From positions 124,001 through 188,000 of the forward strand of contig JAEZZQ010000015.1 of the NCBI GenBank assembly GCA_023442465.1: 64,000 bases of DNA, given 5' to 3'. The notes under the pieces are model-generated. The model saw only the letters and a list, made by a program, of their open reading frames with translations. It made no database searches and was not told where the DNA came from. The translations under genes were made by a program, and so were the position numbers. Positions 27,438 through 37,408 of the stretch are shown here, in pieces. Source of the stretch: Bacillota bacterium. GTDB taxonomy: Bacteria > Bacillota > Clostridia > Lachnospirales > Lachnospiraceae. Every line of letters starts with the position of its first letter. Position 1 is the stretch's first letter.

Positions 27438-27604
27438 TTTACGCATCTCCTTCCCGTAAAAGGCTTTGCTAACTCCGGAAAAATAGTGCCAATGCAGTAG
27501 GCCTTATCCAGATCTTCATAAATCTGCGTAAGATTCTGCCACGGTACATATGCCATAGCAACCGGAAAACGGTCCAAATATTCATTAAAATTATAATCCT
27601 GCAT
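27434..27604 (-). CDS. cotJA: Spore coat-associated protein CotJA
   Basis: A 56-residue frame. MQDYNFNEYLDRFPVAMAYV, the following PWQNLTQIYEDLDKAYCIGT and IFPELAKPF are typical of CotJA. It opens the cotJABC operon and overlaps cotJB by 4 bp. It is short and easily missed by ORF callers. Shine-Dalgarno GAAAGGAG lies 8 bp before the ATG. Confidence 0.9.
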   Translation of the reverse strand: MQDYNFNEYLDRFPVAMAYVPWQNLTQIYEDLDKAYCIGTIFPELAKPFTGRRCVK

Positions 27605-27778
27605 AATACTCCTTTCATAAATTTATAATAATTTTAATACATTATATGATAAGGATATTTTTGAGTGTTTGTATCTTCACATTTTTTTCACATAATTTAA
27701 AGAAAATAAACACAATTTGAGATTACATTAGTAGAAGGAAAATGTCTGGTAATTCAGATGGACAAGGAGGATATTATT

Positions 27779-28879
27779 TTGATTGAGGTTGAGAACTTAG
27801 TAAAAAAGTATGGAGGGCATACCGCTGTAGACCACCTGAGTTTTCATGTGGAAAAGGGACAAATCTACGGCTTCCTGGGCCCTAACGGTGCAGGGAAATC
27901 TACGACAATGAATATTATGACCGGCTATCTGGCGGCTACCGAAGGGAGTGTTAAGATTAACGGCTATGATATTCTCACGAATCCGGAGGAGGCAAAAAAG
28001 TGTATTGGTTATCTGCCCGAATTTCCCCCGCTTTATCCTGAAATGACCGTATATGAATATTTGAAATTCGTAGCGGAGCTTAAGAAAATTTCTAAAGAGG
28101 AGCGAAAGAAGCAAATAGAAGAAGTCATGAATATGACGATGGTAACGGATGTTTCAAAAAGGCTTATTAAAAATCTTTCCAAGGGCTACAAGCAGCGTGT
28201 CGGCTTGGCTCAGGCGATTCTGGGATATCCGGAGGTAATCATACTGGATGAGCCGACGGTAGGTCTGGATCCGAAGCAAATTATCGAAATCAGAGATTTG
28301 ATCCGCAAGCTTGGAGAAAATCATACGGTAATCCTAAGCTCCCATATTTTATCCGAGGTAAGTGCGGTCTGCGATCATATCATGATTATTTCTAAGGGGA
28401 AGCTGGTGGCAAGCGATTCGCCCGAGGGCTTACAGAAGCTAAAGACCGGAACGGCCGATTTGAATATAACAGTACTTGGCAAAAAAGAAGATATTCAAAG
28501 GGCGCTTAACAATATCGCCGACGTAAAAGAGATTTCATACATAGAAAAAGAGGATGAAGTGGAGATTTCCATCACTACCTTCTCGGATACGGACATCAGC
28601 CGTGAGGCCGGTATTGCGTTAGCTGAAAACAAGCTTCCGGTAATCGCCATGAGCAGACAAGCTGAGACTCTGGAGGATATTTTCCTGCAGCTTACTTCTG
28701 CAGGGGAGAACAAAGAGGTGGGAAGCGCATGGGACGATGAAGACAATACTGATGATAAAAACGGTACCGAAATCGATGAGAACGATAGTGATGACTGCGA
28801 AAACGATAACGATGAAGAAAAGGAAGCGGTTAAAATAACGGCAAAAGCGGAGGAGAACGAAGATGACAGCAATATTTAA
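27779..28879 (+). CDS. ABC transporter ATP-binding protein (GldA/NatA-like) with acidic tail
   Basis: A 366-residue ATPase. Walker A is GPNGAGKST, the signature LSKGYKQR and Walker B VIILDEPTVGLDP. After the usual DUF4162-like C-terminal region there is a tail of about 50 residues very rich in Asp, Glu and Asn (DDEDNTDDKNGTEIDE...), which is unusual. TTG 27779 is the likely start: AAGGAGG lies 8 bp upstream and the protein then begins at IEVENLVKKYGG. The ATG at 27758 has no Shine-Dalgarno. It overlaps the permease gene by 17 bp. Confidence 0.88.
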   Translation: MIEVENLVKKYGGHTAVDHLSFHVEKGQIYGFLGPNGAGKSTTMNIMTGYLAATEGSVKINGYDILTNPEEAKKCIGYLPEFPPLYPEMTVYEYLKFVAELKKISKEERKKQIEEVMNMTMVTDVSKRLIKNLSKGYKQRVGLAQAILGYPEVIILDEPTVGLDPKQIIEIRDLIRKLGENHTVILSSHILSEVSAVCDHIMIISKGKLVASDSPEGLQKLKTGTADLNITVLGKKEDIQRALNNIADVKEISYIEKEDEVEISITTFSDTDISREAGIALAENKLPVIAMSRQAETLEDIFLQLTSAGENKEVGSAWDDEDNTDDKNGTEIDENDSDDCENDNDEEKEAVKITAKAEENEDDSNI

Positions 28880-30971
28880 AAGAGAGTTTAAATCTTATTT
28901 CCAATCCTTTATCGGATGCTTGTTCATCGGTATTATTTTATGTATTACCGGCATTTATGTGACGGTATATAACCTGCTTAGCGGCTATCCGAAGATTTCA
29001 TACGCGCTTTCGGGCATTCTTTTTATTTTCATTGTCAGTGTGCCGATCCTGACGATGAGAGTACTTGCGGAGGAGAGGAAGCAGAAGACGGACCAACTTA
29101 TTCTGACGGCACCCATATCGGTGGGTAAAATCGTGGCGGGCAAGTTTATTGCTCTTGGGGCGGTATTTACTATTCCGGTAATCATCATCAGTATATATCC
29201 CCTGGCTTTGAGCGCATTTGGGACGGTATCTTTTTTGGAGACTTATGTGTCCATTTTCGCGTTTTATCTGTATGGGCTTACCTGTATCGCGATAGGTATC
29301 TTTCTTTCCTCCCTTACGGAAAGTCAGGTAATTGCAGCAGTTATTTCATTCGCTGTATTATTTGGTGGCTATGTGATGTCGGGCATATGCAATATAATTT
29401 CCACTACAGGAAATTTGCTTACGAAGATACTCAGAGCTTTCGACCTGGTATCGCGTTTTGACAATATGGTAGAGGGAACCTTTGATTTGAAGAGTGCTGT
29501 TTATTATATCACAGTTATTTTTCTGGCGCTTTTTCTGGCCACTCAGTCCATCCAAAAGAGACGCTACAGCGTATCGGTAAAAAACTTAAAAATAGGGGCA
29601 TACAGCTCCGCTATGATAGTAATATCTATTGCTGCCGCGGTAATACTGAATCTGCTCGTCTCGGAGATACCGACCAAATATACAGCCTTTGACGTAACGG
29701 CGAATAAGATGTTTTCGTTGTCGGATGAAACGAAGGACTTGCTTGGGAAGGTGGAAGAGGATATAACGATTTATGTTCTGGCCAATGAGAATTCGCAGGA
29801 CACGACTTTGAAGAAGACGTTGGAACAATATGAGCAGTTTTCCGGGCATATCAAGGTTTCTTATGTAGACCCCCTTGTTAATCCGAAATTCTATACACAG
29901 TATACGGATGCCTCTGTATCGAGAAACAGCTTGATCGTAGTCAGTGATAAGAGAAATAAGGTAGTGGATTACAGCTCTGTTTTTGAAACGAGTACGGATT
30001 ATACAACTTATGAAACGACAACGACCGGCTATGACGGAGAGGGACAGATTACAAGTGCCATTTCCTACGTGACCAGCGACAATATGCCGAAGATGTATAT
30101 ATTAGAAGGACATGGCGAGCTGGCTTTTGAGACAAATTTTAACGATACGATAGCAAAGGCGAATATCGATTATGAATCCATTAATCTTCTGCAGTATGAC
30201 AGCATTCCTGAGGACGCAGAGGGAATTATCATCAATGCGCCTACTTCCGATCTTTCCGGGGATGATACGAACAAAGTGCTGGATTATTTACAGAAGGGCG
30301 GAAATGCTCTGATCATCAGCACATGGACGGATGCGGACATGACGAATTTCCATAAGATTCTGGATTATTATGGGATATCGATGGCGGACGGTCTGGTGTT
30401 AGAGGGGGCTGAGGGAGCTTATTATCAGAGCCCGTTCTATATATTGCCCACGGTGGAATCTGACACAGTGACCAGTGCTATCAGCGATTCTTATATATTC
30501 GCCCCTTACGCACAAGGATTTCTTTTGCCGGAAGATGCGGGAGATGATTTATCTCTTACCCCCCTCCTTTCTACCAGCGACAAGGCTTATGCCAGAGCGG
30601 ATGTGAATGGAACGACGGATTATACGAAACAGGAGGGCGATGTGGACGGTCCCTTTACCTTGGGCGTAAAAGCGGTAAAAACGAACGGTGAGACACAGTC
30701 TACAGCAGTCATTTATTCCAGTGAAAATTTGTTTACGGATGCAGCGGATTCTATGGTATCCGGCACGAACATGAAACTGTTTGCCGGTTCACTTGGAGAA
30801 ATGACGGAGGAAACGGAAGGAATCGCTATTCCGGTTAAAAGCTATGAAGAAAATTATTTGACTATCCCGCAGTCCTATATTATTTTACTCAGTCTCTTGA
30901 TTACAGTAATTATTCCGTTAGCATTTTTGGTAGGGGGATTCGTCGTATGGTTCAGGAGAAGGAAGGCATAA
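28863..30971 (+). CDS. ABC-2 permease fused to a GldG-type domain
   Basis: A 702-residue protein. The N-terminal part (residues about 1-240) is an ABC-2 permease with six hydrophobic helices. The middle is an extracytoplasmic GldG-like domain (TAFDVTANKMFSLSDETKDLL, YILEGHGEL, IIINAPTSDLSGDDTNKVLDYL). It ends in a single membrane helix with basic residues. This GldF-GldG fusion is common in Firmicutes beside a GldA-like ATPase and a DUF4340 protein, as here. The transported substrate is not known. Confidence 0.88.
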   Translation: MTAIFKREFKSYFQSFIGCLFIGIILCITGIYVTVYNLLSGYPKISYALSGILFIFIVSVPILTMRVLAEERKQKTDQLILTAPISVGKIVAGKFIALGAVFTIPVIIISIYPLALSAFGTVSFLETYVSIFAFYLYGLTCIAIGIFLSSLTESQVIAAVISFAVLFGGYVMSGICNIISTTGNLLTKILRAFDLVSRFDNMVEGTFDLKSAVYYITVIFLALFLATQSIQKRRYSVSVKNLKIGAYSSAMIVISIAAAVILNLLVSEIPTKYTAFDVTANKMFSLSDETKDLLGKVEEDITIYVLANENSQDTTLKKTLEQYEQFSGHIKVSYVDPLVNPKFYTQYTDASVSRNSLIVVSDKRNKVVDYSSVFETSTDYTTYETTTTGYDGEGQITSAISYVTSDNMPKMYILEGHGELAFETNFNDTIAKANIDYESINLLQYDSIPEDAEGIIINAPTSDLSGDDTNKVLDYLQKGGNALIISTWTDADMTNFHKILDYYGISMADGLVLEGAEGAYYQSPFYILPTVESDTVTSAISDSYIFAPYAQGFLLPEDAGDDLSLTPLLSTSDKAYARADVNGTTDYTKQEGDVDGPFTLGVKAVKTNGETQSTAVIYSSENLFTDAADSMVSGTNMKLFAGSLGEMTEETEGIAIPVKSYEENYLTIPQSYIILLSLLITVIIPLAFLVGGFVVWFRRRKA

Positions 30972-31050
30972 AGACAGGAGACGATGTTGAAAAGACTACC
31001 TTTTTAACTATTGAAATCAGCGTCCGCTGATGCGGACAGAGGGATGTATC

Positions 31051-31617
31051 ATGAAAAGACAGAAAATACAACTGGTGACAATTCTCATTCTTCTCATCGC
31101 GATGGCCGCAGCGTATGTCGGGGTGAAATATTATAATAATAACTACAAAGAGGAAGAAGAAACGGTATCGTATACTGTAACGCAGGACGATGCAGCTTCC
31201 GTAAAATCCCTTTTCCTTGTAAACGACAACGGAGAACTTTCTTTTACAAAGGAGGGCGATACTTGGTATGAAAACAGCGACAAGACAGTGAGCATCGACG
31301 CAGGTGCCCTGGAGGATATGATTGAGGCGGCAGTTTCCGTTACCAGCGAGGATGTAATTGAAAACGCAAAGGATATGTCTCAGTACGGTCTGGACGATCC
31401 GGAGATTACGGTAACCTATACTACGGAGAACGGAAGTATCACATTGGAAATAGGGGATTATAATTCTTCTGTATCTAAATATTACGTTTGCGTGAAAGGG
31501 GAAAACATGGTTTATACTATGAATAGCTCTGAAAGAGCCTCTTTTACGAAGAGTCTGGATGATTTGAAGAAGATTGAGACGCAGGATGGTGAAAATGCTG
31601 AGACGAAAGAGGATTAG
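31051..31617 (+). CDS. DUF4340 domain protein, short form
   Basis: A 188-residue protein with an N-terminal signal anchor (TILILLIAMAAAYVGVKYY) and a region resembling DUF4340 (SVKSLFLVNDNGELSFTKEG, YGLDDPEITVTYTTENGSIT, IGDYNSSVSKYYV, VYTMNSS). DUF4340 proteins are often longer with repeated units; this one has about one. ATG 31051 has ACAGAGGGA upstream. It completes the Gld-type ABC operon. A terminator follows about 100 bp later. Confidence 0.8.
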   Translation: MKRQKIQLVTILILLIAMAAAYVGVKYYNNNYKEEEETVSYTVTQDDAASVKSLFLVNDNGELSFTKEGDTWYENSDKTVSIDAGALEDMIEAAVSVTSEDVIENAKDMSQYGLDDPEITVTYTTENGSITLEIGDYNSSVSKYYVCVKGENMVYTMNSSERASFTKSLDDLKKIETQDGENAETKED

Positions 31618-31712
31618 GAAAACATTCAGGGACGCCATCTTGTTGAGGAGAAGACAATTGAATATTGCATAAATCATACCTGAAAAATTAGAAATCACCT
31701 GGTATGAAGCAA

Positions 31713-31754
31713 GATATCCCATGTATAGATAGTTGGTACATGGGATATCTTTTT
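31713..31754 (+). terminator. Rho-independent terminator of the ABC operon
   Basis: GATATCCCATGTA (31713-31725) pairs perfectly with TACATGGGATATC (31737-31749), followed by TTTTT. Confidence 0.9.
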
Positions 31755-31944
31755 ACTATATATCGATTTAAGGAGAGATTATAGCACTTTCCAAGAACGC
31801 AATGGTCTTCGATGTTATAAGAAATTATCGTTATGGGTTTGGAGTGGCCCCAATTTATGTTTCGAAAGATGTGAGAGAAGGCAGTCTTTGGGCGGTATAG
31901 GACGGCTGTCATATGAGGAGGGAATTATTGGAGTTTAATATATG

Positions 31945-32003
31945 TTGACACTAATGGAATGGGGGACTATAATTTGGAGGGAAATTAATGAGAATCAATC
32001 TCA
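31945..32003 (+). promoter_or_regulatory. feoAB promoter with probable Fur box
   Basis: A perfect consensus promoter: TTGACA (31945-31950), 17 bp, TATAAT (31968-31973). Just downstream is a 7-1-7 inverted repeat TGAGAAT-C-AATCTCA (31989-32003), close to the Fur consensus TGATAAT-N-ATTATCA. It would cover about +9 to +23. Iron-dependent repression of feoAB is inferred. Nothing else was seen in the gap from 31755. Confidence 0.75.
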
Positions 32004-32027
32004 AATATGGATAAAGAGGTGGAAAGC

Positions 32028-32261
32028 ATGACGCTTTTTGAAGGACAAAAGAACTTTTCTTATGAAATAAACGGAGTATTCACAGAGGAAGCCGTCGCCA
32101 GAAGGCTAAGGGCACTTGGACTGAATGATGGGACGACGGTCAGGATACTTAACAGAAAGAGGAACGGAGCCTTGATCGTTGGTGTGAGAGGAACGCGGCT
32201 GGCACTTGGGAAGCATATTTCTTCGGGAATCGAAGTAAAGGAGGAGAAGACGGATGCCTGA
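32028..32261 (+). CDS. feoA: Ferrous iron transport protein A
   Basis: A 77-residue SH3-like FeoA protein, with ARRLRALGLNDGTTVRILNR and ALGKHISSGIEV. It assists FeoB. ATG 32028 has GAGGTGG 7-8 bp upstream; the longer frame from 32007 starts before that site. It overlaps feoB by 8 bp. Confidence 0.9.
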   Translation: MTLFEGQKNFSYEINGVFTEEAVARRLRALGLNDGTTVRILNRKRNGALIVGVRGTRLALGKHISSGIEVKEEKTDA

Positions 32262-34257
32262 TAAAGAGAAGCATATCCATGTGGCCTTCGTTGGGAATCC
32301 TAATTGCGGCAAGACGACTCTGTTTAATGCAATAACCGGCTCTAAGCTTAAGGTAGCGAACTGGCCTGGGGTTACTGTAGAGAAGATAGAAGGAGAAGCA
32401 GAGTACGAGGGCTTTCAGCTGACGTTAGTGGATACTCCGGGGATTTATTCCCTGACCTGCTATAGTATAGAAGAAAAAGTGACGAGAAAGTGCGTTATGG
32501 ATGACGACATCGAGGTGATTGTCAATGTTGTGGACGCATCGTCTTTAGAGAGGAATCTGTATTTGACGCTACAGCTTTTGGAGCTTGGAAAGCCGGTAGT
32601 ACTGGCTCTTAATATGATGGATGTTGTGGAGGAGCGGGGAATGGAAATCGATTTGCACCGCCTTCCGGAAATGCTCTGGGGCGTACCGGTAGTTCCTGTA
32701 TCAGCGGCGAAGAGGACCGGACTGGATATTCTGCTCCATGCGGTGGTTCACCACTACGAAGAGGAACCGAAACAGAACACTTTGTTTTACGGAGAAGGAA
32801 TCGAGGAGAAAATCGCTAAGCTGGAGGTGATGATGCAGGCTCATTATCCGCTGCATTCCTCCGTGAGATGGCATGCCATAAAGCTGTTGGAGAAGGATGA
32901 GGAGGTAAAGAACGAGCATCCGATTTCAGTCACCAATGTAGTGGATAAGAACTATGAAAAGGAAATCATACAGACCAAGTATTCCTATATCGAAGGCATA
33001 GTAAATGAGGTGCTCTTTTATAGGGATAAGAAGAAAGCGAGTACGGATAAGGTGGATGCGCTTCTTACTCATCCGATATGGGGAATTCCATTTTTTCTGA
33101 TGATAATTGGTTTCGTATTCTTCCTCACCTTTACGGTAGGGGATTTGCTTAAGGGCGTGTTCGAAATCGGCCTGGACTGGTTTTCGGGAAGCACTGACGG
33201 CTTGCTTGTGTCCCTTGGGACTACGGCGTGGCTAAGGTCGTTGATCATAGACGGCATTATAGCCGGTGTGGGGGGAATACTTACCTTTATTCCCAATATA
33301 TTTATATTGTTCCTGGCCTTAGCTATTTTAGAGGACAGCGGTTACATGGCGCGGGTCGCTTATGTTATGGACGGCATTATGGGAAAAGTTGGATTGTCGG
33401 GAAAGGCATTCCTTCCGATGATACTGGGCTTCGGTTGTACCGTTCCGGCTATCATGGCGACAAGGACATTGGAAACAGAGTACGACAGACGCAAGACAAT
33501 GGTAGTGACTCCGTTTATGTCCTGCTCGGCAAGGCTTCCGATCTACGTTCTTTTTTCTGGAATGTTCTTTTCCGATTATGCAGGGCTTGCAGCTTTTTCC
33601 ATGTATGGAATCGGAATGATAATCGCCATTTTGGTTGCTAAGGTCATCAACACCATACAAAAAGGGAAGGCCAATGACTCACTCTTAATTGAACTGCCGG
33701 AATATAAACGCCCTAATGCAAGAACCATCCGCATTTATGTCTGGAATAAGCTGAAGGAGTACATACATAGGGCGGGTACTATTATTTTTATCGCGTCCAT
33801 CGCTATGTGGTTCATTCTGAACTTTGGTATGCAGGGAATGGTGGAAAATCCCGGGGACAGCTTCGGCGCTGCCATCGGAAGGTTCTTAGTTCCGGTCCTT
33901 GTTCCGGCAGGACTTGGAATGTGGCAGATCGTAGTAGCATTAATTGCCGGCATTTCGGCAAAAGAGGTAGTGGTATCCAGCTTCGCAGTATTGTTTGGTG
34001 TAACCGGTGCCAATTCGGAAACCGGTATGCATTCTCTGGTGATGAATATCCAGAGCATCGATCCGCAGTTCGGACCGTTGAACGCCTATTCGCTGATGCT
34101 GTTTTGCCTTTTGTATGTTCCTTGCATCGCTACGGTAGCGACCATGAAAAAAGAAAGCGGCTCTTGGAAATTTACATTGAAGACGGTAATTTTCCAGCTC
34201 ACCTTCGCATGGCTCGTCTCCGTAATCGTTTTCCAGACAGGAAGCTTGTTTTTTTAA
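32254..34257 (+). CDS. feoB: Ferrous iron transporter FeoB
   Basis: A 667-residue membrane protein. The N-terminal G domain has G1 GNPNCGKTTLF, the switch-I region WPGVTVEKIEG, G3 DTPGIYSL and G4 NMMD. The membrane part has Gate motifs with LGFGCTVPAIMATRTLE and MSCSARLPIYVLF. It imports Fe(II). It is shorter than the E. coli protein, as is common in Firmicutes. Start overlaps feoA. Probably Fur-regulated by the upstream box. Confidence 0.96.
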   Translation: MPDKEKHIHVAFVGNPNCGKTTLFNAITGSKLKVANWPGVTVEKIEGEAEYEGFQLTLVDTPGIYSLTCYSIEEKVTRKCVMDDDIEVIVNVVDASSLERNLYLTLQLLELGKPVVLALNMMDVVEERGMEIDLHRLPEMLWGVPVVPVSAAKRTGLDILLHAVVHHYEEEPKQNTLFYGEGIEEKIAKLEVMMQAHYPLHSSVRWHAIKLLEKDEEVKNEHPISVTNVVDKNYEKEIIQTKYSYIEGIVNEVLFYRDKKKASTDKVDALLTHPIWGIPFFLMIIGFVFFLTFTVGDLLKGVFEIGLDWFSGSTDGLLVSLGTTAWLRSLIIDGIIAGVGGILTFIPNIFILFLALAILEDSGYMARVAYVMDGIMGKVGLSGKAFLPMILGFGCTVPAIMATRTLETEYDRRKTMVVTPFMSCSARLPIYVLFSGMFFSDYAGLAAFSMYGIGMIIAILVAKVINTIQKGKANDSLLIELPEYKRPNARTIRIYVWNKLKEYIHRAGTIIFIASIAMWFILNFGMQGMVENPGDSFGAAIGRFLVPVLVPAGLGMWQIVVALIAGISAKEVVVSSFAVLFGVTGANSETGMHSLVMNIQSIDPQFGPLNAYSLMLFCLLYVPCIATVATMKKESGSWKFTLKTVIFQLTFAWLVSVIVFQTGSLFF

Positions 34258-34400
34258 AGATACATTCCCTGAAATGGCGAAAAAGTTGTAGGAAATGCCT
34301 TGATTTCCTCTTGGGTTTATGTGAAAATAGTACTTGCTGATAATGACAAAATGCTAACAATATCGGCAAGCTTATGAGAAATAAGGACAAGGAGGGCGCT

Positions 34401-35876
34401 ATGAGAGGTATCGATACACAAGTGCGAAAAATTCGCAGGCGTATATTTAAAGAGGTTGCCAACTTGGCATATCATTCGGAGGATTTAATCAATGATGTGG
34501 AAGCGCTGCCATATAAAATTGTAGATTACGATGAGTCGCCCTACGGAAGTGTTTATAGGGAGCGGGCTGTAGTGAGAGAGAGAATCAGGCTTGCCATGGG
34601 GCTTTCCTTAAGGCCTGAGAACGTGCCCGTACATGCCACCCAAGGGTTGGCGGAAAGCGACATCGATGAAAAATATTACGAACCGCCGCTGATGCAGGTC
34701 ATTCCTTCCGCATGCAATGCATGTCCGGAGAACCGTTATGAGGTGACGGATAAGTGTATGGGTTGTCTTGCCCATCCCTGCAGAGAAGTATGTCCCAAAG
34801 GTGCCGTATCTATGAAGGACGGAAAGTCCATTATCGATCAGGAAAAATGTATTAAATGCGGCAAGTGTAAAACCGTTTGCCCTTATGATGCAATTTCCCA
34901 TCAGACAAGGCCCTGCCTGGCCGCCTGCGGAGTAAATGCGATAAAAAACGACGCGAGAGGAAGGGCATTGATCGACAGTGACCTATGCGTATCCTGCGGA
35001 CAGTGTATGGTAAATTGTCCTTTCGGTGCGATTGCGGATAAATCGCAGATTTTCCAGCTGATCAGGGCACTGCAGTCCGGACGGAAGATCATCGCACAAG
35101 TGGCGCCGGCCTTTGTCGGACAGTTCGGAGCGCATGTATCGCCCGACAGAATCAAGACGGCGTTGAAGGAGCTTGGATTTTATGACGTATATGAGACAGC
35201 CATAGGTGCTGATATGGGAGCAATGGCAGAAGCTGAACATTATGTTCATGCAGTGACTACGGGAGAGCTGCCGTTTCTGCTGACCTCCTGTTGTCCTTCC
35301 TGGTCGGTATTAGCTAAGAAATTTTTCCCGGAAACCATCGATAATATATCCAACGAGCTGACGCCCATGGTGGCTACAGCCCGTAAGATAAAAGAGGACC
35401 ACCCCGATGCAAGCGTAGTCTTCATCGGCCCCTGCGCCTCGAAAAAGCTGGAAGCCTCCAGAAGAACCGTCCGTTCGGATGTCGATTTTGTTATCACCTT
35501 CGAAGAGCTTTCCGGAATGTTCGAAGCAAAGGAAATTGTGTTAGACAATGTACCGGTATCGGACAAGATGGAAGATGCTACGGGCGCAGGACGCGGTTAT
35601 GGCGTTGCGGGCGGTGTTGCCAGCGCTATTGAGGAATGTATCCGGGAATATTATCCTGATGTGGAGGTGCGCATCGAGCATGCCGAAAGCCTTGCAGAAT
35701 GTAAAAAGATGCTTATGCTGGCTAAGGCGGGCAAGAAGGACGGCTGTCTGATCGAGGGCATGGCGTGTCCCGGAGGCTGTATCGCCGGAGCCGGAACTAA
35801 TATCGCGATTCCCCAGGCGGCGAAAGAAGTGGCGGGCTTCAAGGCTGCGGCGGCAAAGAAGATACCCGACAGGTAA
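34401..35876 (+). CDS. [FeFe] hydrogenase homologue with ferredoxin domains (group B-like)
   Basis: A 491-residue cytosolic iron-sulfur protein. The N-terminal half has Cys clusters (CNACPENRYEVTDKCMGC, CIKCGKCKTVCP, CVSCGQCMVNCP) for several 4Fe-4S centres. The H-cluster region has TSCCPSW, GPCASKKLEA and EGMACPGGCIAGAG, corresponding to the three hydrogenase signatures. The second motif has GPC instead of MPC and the third AGAG instead of the common GGG, as in the less studied group B. ATG 34401 has AAGGAGGG just upstream. It may make or sense hydrogen; maturases are not nearby. Confidence 0.85.
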   Translation: MRGIDTQVRKIRRRIFKEVANLAYHSEDLINDVEALPYKIVDYDESPYGSVYRERAVVRERIRLAMGLSLRPENVPVHATQGLAESDIDEKYYEPPLMQVIPSACNACPENRYEVTDKCMGCLAHPCREVCPKGAVSMKDGKSIIDQEKCIKCGKCKTVCPYDAISHQTRPCLAACGVNAIKNDARGRALIDSDLCVSCGQCMVNCPFGAIADKSQIFQLIRALQSGRKIIAQVAPAFVGQFGAHVSPDRIKTALKELGFYDVYETAIGADMGAMAEAEHYVHAVTTGELPFLLTSCCPSWSVLAKKFFPETIDNISNELTPMVATARKIKEDHPDASVVFIGPCASKKLEASRRTVRSDVDFVITFEELSGMFEAKEIVLDNVPVSDKMEDATGAGRGYGVAGGVASAIEECIREYYPDVEVRIEHAESLAECKKMLMLAKAGKKDGCLIEGMACPGGCIAGAGTNIAIPQAAKEVAGFKAAAAKKIPDR

Positions 35877-35953
35877 AATAAAAAGCGGTAACGGCGAAAT
35901 GAATGAGTACAAATACTTATTGATTAATTACAGGAAAGTCGAGGAGTAAATAA

Positions 35954-37408
35954 ATGTCTAAAATAAGAACACGTTATGCGCCCAGCCCTACAGGCCGCAT
36001 GCACGTAGGTAATTTAAGAACGGCCCTATATGCTTATCTCATTGCAAAGCACGAAGGCGGAGATTTCATTCTGAGGATTGAGGATACGGATCAGGAGCGC
36101 TATGTGGAAGGCGCAGTGGAAATCATCTACCGTACTTTGGAAAAAACGGGGCTTTTGCACGATGAAGGCCCGGATAAGGACGGCGGGGTAGGTCCTTATG
36201 TACAGAGCGAGAGGCAGTCGAAGGGAATTTATCTGGAATATGCGAAGAAGCTGGTGGAAAAGGGAGAAGCTTATTATTGCTTCTGCGACAAGGAAAGGCT
36301 TGCATCCCTTACCCAGACCGTTGCCGGAAAAGAAATCAACATTTACGATAAGCATTGCCTGCATCTGTCCAGGGAAGAAACGGAAGAGAAGCTGGCTTCG
36401 GGCATTCCTTACGTAATCAGACAGAACAACCCTACGGAAGGGACAACCACCTTTCATGATGAAATATATGGAGACATTTCGGTTGACAATGCGGAACTGG
36501 ACGATATGATTCTGATCAAATCCGACGGCTATCCCACCTATAATTTTGCAAACGTGGTAGATGACCATTTAATGGGAATTACGCATGTGGTAAGAGGAAA
36601 CGAATATCTTTCTTCCTCTCCGAAATATAATCGCCTTTACGATGCATTCGGCTGGGAAGTTCCGATATATGTTCACTGCCCGTTGATTACGGATGAGGAG
36701 CATCATAAGCTTTCCAAACGCTGCGGACATTCCTCCTATGAGGATTTGACCGAACAGGGATTTTTATCGGAGGCTATCGTGAACTTCGTAGCGCTGCTCG
36801 GCTGGAGTCCGGAAGGCAACGAGGAGATTTTTTCCCTTGAAGATTTGATAAAGGTATTCGATTACAGACATTTATCCAAATCCCCCGCCGTTTTTGATTA
36901 TACCAAATTGAAATGGATGAATGGCGAATATATGAAGGCAATGGATTTTGATAAGTTCTACAAAATGGCAGAGCCTTATTTAAAGGAAGCATTGACGAAA
37001 GATTTGGATCTGAAGGCAATTGCACAGATGGTCAAGACGAGAATCGAAATATTCCCTGATATAAAGGAAATGGTAGATTTCTTCGGAGAACTTCCCGCAT
37101 ACGAGACATCGATGTATGTTCATAAGAAAATGAAGACCACGGAGGAATCATCTCTTGAGGTTTTAGAGGAGCTGCTTCCTGTTATCGAAGCACAGGAATC
37201 TTTCGACAACGATTCTCTTTATCAGATGCTCGTTTCCTATGTAGAGAAAAAAGGCTGTAAAAACGGCTATGCGATGTGGCCGATCAGAACCGCCGTATCC
37301 GGCAAACAGATGACACCTGCCGGAGCGACGGAAATCATGGAAATCCTCGGGAAAGAGGAATCCGTAAAACGCATTAAGAAAGGCATCGAGCTGTTAAAGA
37401 ATGCCTGA
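35954..37408 (+). CDS. gltX: Glutamyl-tRNA synthetase
   Basis: A 484-residue class I synthetase charging tRNA-Glu (possibly also tRNA-Gln for later amidation). The HIGH-type motif is in RYAPSPTGRMHVGNLRTALY and KMSKS-type in HHKLSKRCGH. The C-terminal anticodon-binding helices are present. GTCGAGGAG precedes the start. Its stop overlaps the helicase start by 8 bp. Confidence 0.97.
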   Translation: MSKIRTRYAPSPTGRMHVGNLRTALYAYLIAKHEGGDFILRIEDTDQERYVEGAVEIIYRTLEKTGLLHDEGPDKDGGVGPYVQSERQSKGIYLEYAKKLVEKGEAYYCFCDKERLASLTQTVAGKEINIYDKHCLHLSREETEEKLASGIPYVIRQNNPTEGTTTFHDEIYGDISVDNAELDDMILIKSDGYPTYNFANVVDDHLMGITHVVRGNEYLSSSPKYNRLYDAFGWEVPIYVHCPLITDEEHHKLSKRCGHSSYEDLTEQGFLSEAIVNFVALLGWSPEGNEEIFSLEDLIKVFDYRHLSKSPAVFDYTKLKWMNGEYMKAMDFDKFYKMAEPYLKEALTKDLDLKAIAQMVKTRIEIFPDIKEMVDFFGELPAYETSMYVHKKMKTTEESSLEVLEELLPVIEAQESFDNDSLYQMLVSYVEKKGCKNGYAMWPIRTAVSGKQMTPAGATEIMEILGKEESVKRIKKGIELLKNA

